Positions 59,017 to 64,000 of a DNA stretch of 64,000 nucleotides are shown piece by piece (position 1 is the stretch's first letter; each line of letters starts with the position of its first letter). A model generated the notes under the pieces. The model had not been told where the DNA came from. It saw only the letters and a list, made by a program, of their open reading frames with translations, and did no database searches. This stretch comes from Chryseobacterium soli (GTDB lineage: Bacteria > Bacteroidota > Bacteroidia > Flavobacteriales > Weeksellaceae): NCBI RefSeq assembly GCF_000737705.1, contig NZ_JPRH01000004.1, positions 248,001 through 312,000 of the forward strand. The letters are read 5' to 3'. The translations under genes were made by a program, and so were the position numbers.

Positions 59017-60387
59017 ATGTACGGTATGAATATTCAGGAAGTCCTATCAAGCCAAAAAGTGTTTTTTCAAAGTCAGAAGACTAAAAATATAAAGTTCAGG
59101 AAAATATATTTAGAAAAGCTAAAATCATTGATCATCCAGAATGAAGAACTTTTGTATGAAGCAATTGATAAAGATTTTGGAAAATCTAAATTTGACACCT
59201 TTACCACAGAAATTTCTTTGGTTCTAAAAGATATTGACTATTATCTGAAAAATCTTAATACATTATCAAAACCTAAAAAAGTAACGACCAACCTGGCCAA
59301 TCAGCTGGGAAAAAGCAGGTTGTATCCGGAACCTTTGGGCTGCGTTTTGGTGATTGGCGCCTGGAATTATCCATATCAGCTGTCTTTATCTCCCATTATT
59401 GCAGCTTTGGCCGCCGGAAACTGCTGTATTCTTAAGCCAAGTGAAATAGCGGAAAATACCATGAAAGCCATGGCAACTATCATCAATGAAAATTTTCCAC
59501 CGGAATATCTATACGTTTATGAAGGCGGAATTGATGAAACAACAGCCCTTTTGCAATTGAAATTTGACAGTATCTTTTTCACAGGAAGCACTAAAGTAGG
59601 GAAAATTGTCTACAAAGCCGCTGCCGAACATTTAACGCCCGTAACGTTAGAATTAGGAGGAAAATCTCCGGTAATTGTCACTAAAGATGCCGATCTGAAC
59701 GTGGCTGCCAAAAGAATCGTCTGGGGAAAATTTTTAAACGCAGGGCAAACCTGTGTCGCTCCGGATTATCTGTTGGTTGAAGAAACTGTTCAGGAGCAGT
59801 TTTTGGAAATGCTGAGAAATTATATTAAAGAATTCCAATACAGCCCAGGATCTGAACAATATACCAGAATCATTAATCAAAGAAACTTCCAACGGCTTAT
59901 TAAGCTTATCGATAAAGAAAAAATATATTATGGCGGTACCTGGAATGAAGATCAGTTGTATATAGAACCTACCCTCCTTACTCAGGTAGATTGGCAGGAT
60001 GATGTGATGCAGGAAGAAATTTTTGGTCCCATTCTTCCGGTAATTTCTTTTACAAGCTTTCCTATGGCCCTCAATTCAATACTGGAGCTGGAAAAACCGC
60101 TTTCCGCCTATTTATTCACCAATAATGCTGAGGAAAAGGAAAACTTCTTACAGAAGCTTTCTTTCGGTGGAGGCTGCATCAATGATGTTATTATGCATTT
60201 AAGCAACGACTATTTGCCTTTTGGCGGTGTAGGTCACTCTGGCATCGGAAACTATCATGGAAAATATGGTTTCGAAACTTTTTCGCACCAGAAAGCTGTA
60301 CTGGAAAAAACAACCTGGGGCGAACCCAATATTAAATATCCTCCGTATTCTGAAAAAAAATTAACCTGGATCAAGAAATTTTTATAA
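59017..60387 (+). CDS. Aldehyde dehydrogenase (class 3 / fatty-aldehyde type)
   Basis: A 456-residue NAD(P)-dependent enzyme oxidising aldehydes to acids. Catalytic residues are N117 (GAWNYPYQ), E212 (TLELGGKSP) and C246 (NAGQTCVAPDY); the GQTCVAPDYLL string marks class 3/YwdH-like enzymes. The C-terminal part has EEIFGPILPVISF and GHSGIGNYHGKYGFETFSHQ. Two in-frame starts (59017 and 59026) are possible. It lies 33 nt after the MFS gene and probably shares its transcript; whether it detoxifies an aldehyde exported by the pump is speculative. Confidence 0.93.
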   Translation: MYGMNIQEVLSSQKVFFQSQKTKNIKFRKIYLEKLKSLIIQNEELLYEAIDKDFGKSKFDTFTTEISLVLKDIDYYLKNLNTLSKPKKVTTNLANQLGKSRLYPEPLGCVLVIGAWNYPYQLSLSPIIAALAAGNCCILKPSEIAENTMKAMATIINENFPPEYLYVYEGGIDETTALLQLKFDSIFFTGSTKVGKIVYKAAAEHLTPVTLELGGKSPVIVTKDADLNVAAKRIVWGKFLNAGQTCVAPDYLLVEETVQEQFLEMLRNYIKEFQYSPGSEQYTRIINQRNFQRLIKLIDKEKIYYGGTWNEDQLYIEPTLLTQVDWQDDVMQEEIFGPILPVISFTSFPMALNSILELEKPLSAYLFTNNAEEKENFLQKLSFGGGCINDVIMHLSNDYLPFGGVGHSGIGNYHGKYGFETFSHQKAVLEKTTWGEPNIKYPPYSEKKLTWIKKFL

Positions 60388-60390
60388 ACA

Positions 60391-60420
60391 ACAAAAACCG
60401 AGAAATTTCTCGGTTTTTGT
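60391..60420. terminator. Bidirectional terminator
   Basis: A 30-nt perfect palindrome with A- and T-rich ends, core AACCGAGAAATTTCTCGGTT, between the convergent aldehyde dehydrogenase and thioredoxin-like genes. Confidence 0.93.
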
Positions 60421-60423
60421 TGT

Positions 60424-60993
60424 TTATGACTTAGGAGTCCAAGTATTGAAAAATTCTTTTACTTTTTCTTCACTGTATCCTTTTCCTTCTTCCAAAACAT
60501 CACTTTGCTGTACATGAAGCTTTTTACCATTTTTATCTAATACAATAAAGAATGGGTAACCCTGTTGCTCTTTCGTATCTATATAATTGGAAAATACTTT
60601 TTCATTTTTATTTTCCGGAGAATAATTAAGGTGGTAATATAAATAGTTCTTATCTAGAATACTTTTTAATGCAGGAGTAGTCTGCACATAATTATTAAAG
60701 CGGAGACACCAGATACACCAGTTTCCTCCTGCCTGAATAATAATATTCTTCCCTTCCTTCTTCGCCTGTGCAACTAATTTATTGATATCTGCCTGTGCAT
60801 CAGCTTTTGGATTATAAGGTTTAGGTAATTTCCCCTTTTCCTCTGCAGCCTTTTTCTTCGCCTCCAATTCTGCAGGATCCGTTTTTACCAGTAAAGCGTT
60901 ATCTTTTTTTCTGGGTTCAGCTGGTTTTTGTGCCTCTTGTGAAAACGCCAGCGTGCTCAATCCTAAGAAAGCTATAATTGACAATTTTTTCAT
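60424..60993 (-). CDS. Exported thioredoxin-like protein
   Basis: A 189-residue periplasmic protein. Signal peptide MKKLSIIAFLGLSTLAFSQ; then a charged linker (DPAELEAKKKAAEEKGKLPK), and a thioredoxin fold with the active motif C93-IW-C96 (GGNWCIWCLRFN), a cis-proline region QGYPFFIVLDKNGKKLHV. It probably reduces or isomerises disulfides, or helps cytochrome c maturation; the exact role is unclear. The linker rich in Lys/Ala/Glu is longer than in typical members. Confidence 0.86.
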   Translation of the reverse strand: MKKLSIIAFLGLSTLAFSQEAQKPAEPRKKDNALLVKTDPAELEAKKKAAEEKGKLPKPYNPKADAQADINKLVAQAKKEGKNIIIQAGGNWCIWCLRFNNYVQTTPALKSILDKNYLYYHLNYSPENKNEKVFSNYIDTKEQQGYPFFIVLDKNGKKLHVQQSDVLEEGKGYSEEKVKEFFNTWTPKS

Positions 60994-61072
60994 ACCATAA
61001 AAATAAAAAATTAATACTTATTATCAGCAAAAATAGAACCGTAATTTTTTTATCACTAAATTTGCCTGTTTT

Positions 61073-61957
61073 ATGAATTTCCTGATCAAAATATTATATC
61101 TCATCTCCAAACTTCCGCTTAAAATATTGTATATTTTTTCGGACGTTATGTTTTTCCTCAACTACTATATTGTGGGATACCGGAAAAAAGTGATTACTCA
61201 AAACCTGAAAAACTCCTTCCCCGAAAAATCTGACGAAGAGATCCGGGACATACGAAAGAAGTTTTATCTGAATTTTTCAGATTATCTGGTAGAAACAATC
61301 AAATCATTCAGCATTTCCGAAACAGAATCCAGGGTGAGAATGCAGCACATCAATCAGGAAGTTTTTCATGATGCCAAAAGAGAAGGTAAAAACATTATTC
61401 TACTCGCAGGGCACGTATTCAACTGGGAATGGATGAATGCATTTGCAGCTATTATCCCTCAAAAGCACTGTCATCCTGTATACCGAAAAGTAAACAGTGA
61501 TTTCTGGGAAAACCAGATGAAAAAGGTGCGGAATAAATTCGGAAATGAAGCGCTGGAAGCGAATGAAGTGATCATCAATATTTTCAGGTCAAAAAACGAT
61601 GGTGATTCCACTTATATGTTCGTAGCAGATCAAACACCGCATATTGCTCACGTTAATTACGGATTAGAATTTCTTAATCAGAGAACACCGGCTTTCATCG
61701 GGTACGATAAACTGGCCACCAGAATGGATCTTGCTTTTATCTACTGCGAAATGAAAAAGGTAAAACGCGGATATTACCAGGTAAATTACCACAGAATATT
61801 TCCTGACGGTGAAAAATTTGTAGAACATGAAGTGGTGAAAAAATTCCATAAACTGCTGGAAAATACGTTACGCAAACGTCCGGACAATTACTTGTGGTCT
61901 CACAGAAAATGGAAATACCAGGACTCTATCAAAACATTTGATTCAGAAAAAAAATAG
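61073..61957 (+). CDS. Lysophospholipid / lipid A acyltransferase (LpxL-like)
   Basis: A 294-residue inner-membrane-associated acyltransferase of the HtrB/LpxL family. One N-terminal hydrophobic helix (about 5-35) precedes the catalytic motif GHVFNWEWMN (H114, E119). FVADQTPHIAHVNYGLEFLN is the substrate-side block. The end KRPDNYLWSHRKWKY is typical. In Bacteroidota it adds a secondary acyl chain to lipid A, or to another lipid. TAAATTTG at 61057-61064 is a -7-like box. The glycosyltransferase gene follows after 7 nt. Confidence 0.9.
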   Translation: MNFLIKILYLISKLPLKILYIFSDVMFFLNYYIVGYRKKVITQNLKNSFPEKSDEEIRDIRKKFYLNFSDYLVETIKSFSISETESRVRMQHINQEVFHDAKREGKNIILLAGHVFNWEWMNAFAAIIPQKHCHPVYRKVNSDFWENQMKKVRNKFGNEALEANEVIINIFRSKNDGDSTYMFVADQTPHIAHVNYGLEFLNQRTPAFIGYDKLATRMDLAFIYCEMKKVKRGYYQVNYHRIFPDGEKFVEHEVVKKFHKLLENTLRKRPDNYLWSHRKWKYQDSIKTFDSEKK

Positions 61958-61964
61958 ATTGTCA

Positions 61965-62933
61965 ATGCCTCACAAATTAGCAGTTGCCATTTTAAACTGG
62001 AACGGTAAAAACTGGCTCGAAAAATTTCTTCCAAGTGTTATTCAGTTTTCTCAAAAAACGGATATTTATGTAATTGATAATCTTTCTACGGATGATTCCA
62101 TTGAATTTCTGAAGCATAATTTCCCAACGGTTACAATCATCTCCAATGATAAAAATTATGGTTTTGCAGGCGGATATAACGAAGGATTAAAGAAAATTGA
62201 TGCCGATTATTATTGTCTGTTAAATTCTGATGTAGAAGTTACCGAAAACTGGATTGACCCTGTGCTGGAACTGTTTGAAAATAATTCAGAAATTGTCGCT
62301 GTACAGCCTAAAATTTTATCCTACGATAACAAAAAATTCTTTGAATTTGCAGGAGCCGGCGGAGGACTCATTGATAATTTAGGGTATCCTTACTGCAGGG
62401 GACGTGTTTTTGACAATCTGGAAGAAGATAAAGGGCAATATGATGATGAAACAGAGATTTTCTGGGCTTCAGGATGCTGCTTTTTTATCCGTTCAAAAGA
62501 TTTTTGGGAACAGAAGGGCTTTGATGCAAGATTTTTTGCCCATCAGGAGGAGATCGACCTTTGCTGGAGGCTGATCAATACTGGAAAAAAAATATTTTAT
62601 ACCGGAAAATCCACTGTCTATCATGTAGGAGGAGGTACATTAAATAAACAAAGTGCTCAAAAAACCTATTTAAACATCAGAAATAATCTTTCAATGATGC
62701 TGAAAAATCTGCCTTTTGCGAAACTGATCTGGCTGATATTTTTCAGGCTTTGTTTAGATGGTATTGCAGGAATTTATTTTGGTTTTAAACATGGCTTCCC
62801 CCATCTTTGGGCTGTTGTGAGAGCTCATTTTGGGTTCTATGCTCAGCTGCCGGGTACAATTAGGCTTCGTCAAACCCATCAGAAAGCAAGCTTTTATCAA
62901 TCTAAATGGCTTATTTTTAAACATTTCTTATAG
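61965..62933 (+). CDS. GT2-family glycosyltransferase (rhamnosyltransferase-like)
   Basis: A 322-residue glycosyltransferase. The start at 61965 (MPHKLAVAILNWNGKNWLEK) is preferred to 61938, which would overlap the acyltransferase gene. Motifs are VAILNWNGKN, VIDNLSTDDS, NYGFAGGYNEGLKK, the DxD-like LLNSDVEVT, and FWASGCCFFIRSKDFWEQKG with FDARFFAHQEEIDLCWRL as the acceptor/catalytic block. It resembles WbbL-type enzymes making cell-surface polysaccharide. A final hydrophobic stretch near 235-265 may touch the membrane. It is cotranscribed with the acyltransferase, consistent with envelope lipid or glycan synthesis. Confidence 0.9.
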   Translation: MPHKLAVAILNWNGKNWLEKFLPSVIQFSQKTDIYVIDNLSTDDSIEFLKHNFPTVTIISNDKNYGFAGGYNEGLKKIDADYYCLLNSDVEVTENWIDPVLELFENNSEIVAVQPKILSYDNKKFFEFAGAGGGLIDNLGYPYCRGRVFDNLEEDKGQYDDETEIFWASGCCFFIRSKDFWEQKGFDARFFAHQEEIDLCWRLINTGKKIFYTGKSTVYHVGGGTLNKQSAQKTYLNIRNNLSMMLKNLPFAKLIWLIFFRLCLDGIAGIYFGFKHGFPHLWAVVRAHFGFYAQLPGTIRLRQTHQKASFYQSKWLIFKHFL

Positions 62934-63015
62934 ATAAAAGAAGACGAAATTATTGAAAAAGGAAATTAAATTCACCTGTAACAATCAATTCATAACTAAA
63001 ATTTAATTCAAAAAG

Positions 63016-63570
63016 ATGGATTTCTGCGCAATAGATTTTGAAACGGCTACTAATGACAGAAGCTCTGCCTGTGAGGTTGGGGTGTGTATTGTACAGGATT
63101 CAACGATTATAGAAACAAAGACCTGGCTGATTAAACCGCCCAGTTTTCCTTATTTCAGTCAATATAATGTTGCTGTTCACGGCATTCAGCCGAACGATGT
63201 GAAAGATGCTCCTACTTTTGATGAGATTTGGTATGAAGTTCAGGAAATGATGTATGGAACGCTGATGGTGGCTCATAATGCAAGTTTTGACGCCGGAGTT
63301 TTACGGGGATGTCTCAATCATTACGGGATGTTTACTCCAAAAATTGATTATTTATGCAGTATTCAGCTTGCTAAAAAATCATGGAATTATCTCCCGAAAT
63401 ATGGTTTAAAACATCTTGCTGAATATCATCAGATTAAATTCAATCATCATAGAGCCGGTGATGACGCAGAGGTTTGTGCAAAAATTTCTTTATTAGCTTT
63501 TGAAAAACTGTTTATCACAAGCAATGAAGAAGTTCATGAAAACTTGAAATTAAAGATCAAGAAACTCTAA
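63016..63570 (+). CDS. 3'-5' exonuclease, DnaQ-like (DEDDh)
   Basis: A 184-residue nuclease. The four catalytic acidic positions are seen as D7/E9 (AIDFETATN), D in VAHNASFDAGVLRGC, and D in HHRAGDDAEVCAKI with the DEDDh histidine just before. It is the length of a free-standing epsilon-type exonuclease domain. It may proofread, process RNA or repair. The gene follows the glycosyltransferase by 82 nt. No HRDC or helicase domain is present. Confidence 0.92.
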   Translation: MDFCAIDFETATNDRSSACEVGVCIVQDSTIIETKTWLIKPPSFPYFSQYNVAVHGIQPNDVKDAPTFDEIWYEVQEMMYGTLMVAHNASFDAGVLRGCLNHYGMFTPKIDYLCSIQLAKKSWNYLPKYGLKHLAEYHQIKFNHHRAGDDAEVCAKISLLAFEKLFITSNEEVHENLKLKIKKL

Positions 63571-63634
63571 TTATCACCTTCTTTCCACAGATTACTGTGA
63601 AAATCCTCTTTCTTTATCGGGAACAGATACGCAA

Positions 63635-64000
63635 TTAATTGCTTAACACTTCAGACAACAGATTGAATTTTGGGATATCGATCTCAAAGGTTTCCTGTGT
63701 ATTCATGTTTTTAACTAGGTATTTCCCGCTCATATTGCCAACTCCTGACCGAAGCATTACATTTGAAAAGTAAGCGAAATCTTCGCCAACCAATACTTCC
63801 GGAGTTAAACCAATTACGCCATCTCCTATAATTTCTGTAAATCCAAAGCCTACATCAAAAATAAGCCATTTTCTTTTAAGAATTTTTATAGGAAAACTTC
63901 CATCATTCTCGATCGTGATATTGTATTTAAATACATAACGATTTTCGGACGGATAACTGTTTTTACTATCATATTCAGGTACTACTGAAACTTTGATATT
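63635..64000 (-). CDS. apaG: ApaG-like protein (partial, 5' end outside window)
   Basis: 122 codons are present up to the window edge; the frame is open to base 64000. The sequence contains NITIENDGSFPIKILKRKWL, IIGDGVIGLTPEVLVGEDFA, MLRSGVGNMSGKY and FEIDIPKFNLLSEVLSN, matching ApaG (Co2+/Mg2+ efflux-associated, beta-sandwich fold). About six to ten N-terminal residues are missing beyond the edge. Biochemical function is not settled. Confidence 0.9.
   Translation of the reverse strand, partial: NIKVSVVPEYDSKNSYPSENRYVFKYNITIENDGSFPIKILKRKWLIFDVGFGFTEIIGDGVIGLTPEVLVGEDFAYFSNVMLRSGVGNMSGKYLVKNMNTQETFEIDIPKFNLLSEVLSN

Noticed and set aside
1..64000. tRNA, rRNA, tmRNA, RNase P RNA
   Set aside because: I looked through the intergenic regions and saw no cloverleaf with a TTCNANNC loop or other recognisable RNA gene. 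A covariance-model scan would be decisive.

Overview
The window reads as chromosomal DNA of a Bacteroidota bacterium of the class Flavobacteriia, most like Chryseobacterium or a close relative in the Weeksellaceae. The signs are: low GC throughout; promoters of the Bacteroidota type (TTG, 19-20 nt, TAnnTTTG), seven of which carry both elements; five secreted proteins ending in a type IX secretion (T9SS) type A sorting domain; an F-type ATPase operon with no beta/epsilon genes beside it and a signal-peptide-bearing AtpB; and a mevalonate-pathway kinase. No rRNA or tRNA gene, CRISPR array, insertion sequence or complete prophage is visible.

Layout. 1-238 is the start of a gp25/TssE-like gene, probably the edge of a Bacteroidota type VI secretion locus. 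455-3753 holds an amino-acid permease, a DUF4920 protein and an M14 carboxypeptidase. 3754-6160 is a gene-poor AT-rich island around one XRE regulator whose promoter is overlaid by repeated ACATTTGTAA sites. 6209-12214 carries proline dehydrogenase, a UbiA prenyltransferase with a mevalonate-kinase-like GHMP kinase, an Atg22-like MFS carrier and a thiolase. 12274-15652 holds two small unknown proteins and an ECF sigma / membrane protein / envelope protein set. 15767-20476 holds a nucleoside permease, a bifunctional nuclease, etfBA and a short-chain dehydrogenase. 20554-23828 is a tandem of three T9SS cargo proteins. 23988-30812 holds an M20 dipeptidase, an OmpA lipoprotein, a THUMP-like methyltransferase, GxxExxY, DinB, the methylmalonyl-CoA mutase small subunit, a DivIC/FtsB-like protein and uridine kinase. 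The GxxExxY-DinB junction has been tandemly duplicated, leaving fragments of both genes. 30942-34614 holds a secreted metallopeptidase, ClpS and a CNNM/CBS protein.

34718-40136 is the atpBEFHAG operon with a small membrane gene upstream. 40547-41905 is ffh. 42156-45057 contains outer-membrane barrel proteins and a possibly frameshifted lipoprotein. 45167-50802 holds a PhoH ATPase, a SAM hydrolase, an acyltransferase E2 subunit, an orphan hypothetical gene and a ClC channel. 50949-53778 holds a GEVED-domain T9SS protein and rpsF-rpsR-rplI. 53891-58983 is an AraC regulator divergent from a TolC/HlyD/MFS efflux operon, followed by an aldehyde dehydrogenase. 60424-64000 holds a thioredoxin-like protein, an LpxL-type acyltransferase with a GT2 glycosyltransferase, a DEDDh exonuclease and a partial apaG.

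Most of the window is ordinary core genome. The least explained signals are noncoding. Intergenic elements built from phased 7-nt units, which in the two clearest cases reverse orientation midway to form an imperfect hairpin, lie inside the atp operon and between rpsR and rplI, with two weaker candidates elsewhere. The other notable signals are the operator-like array at the XRE gene and the duplicated GxxExxY/DinB junction.
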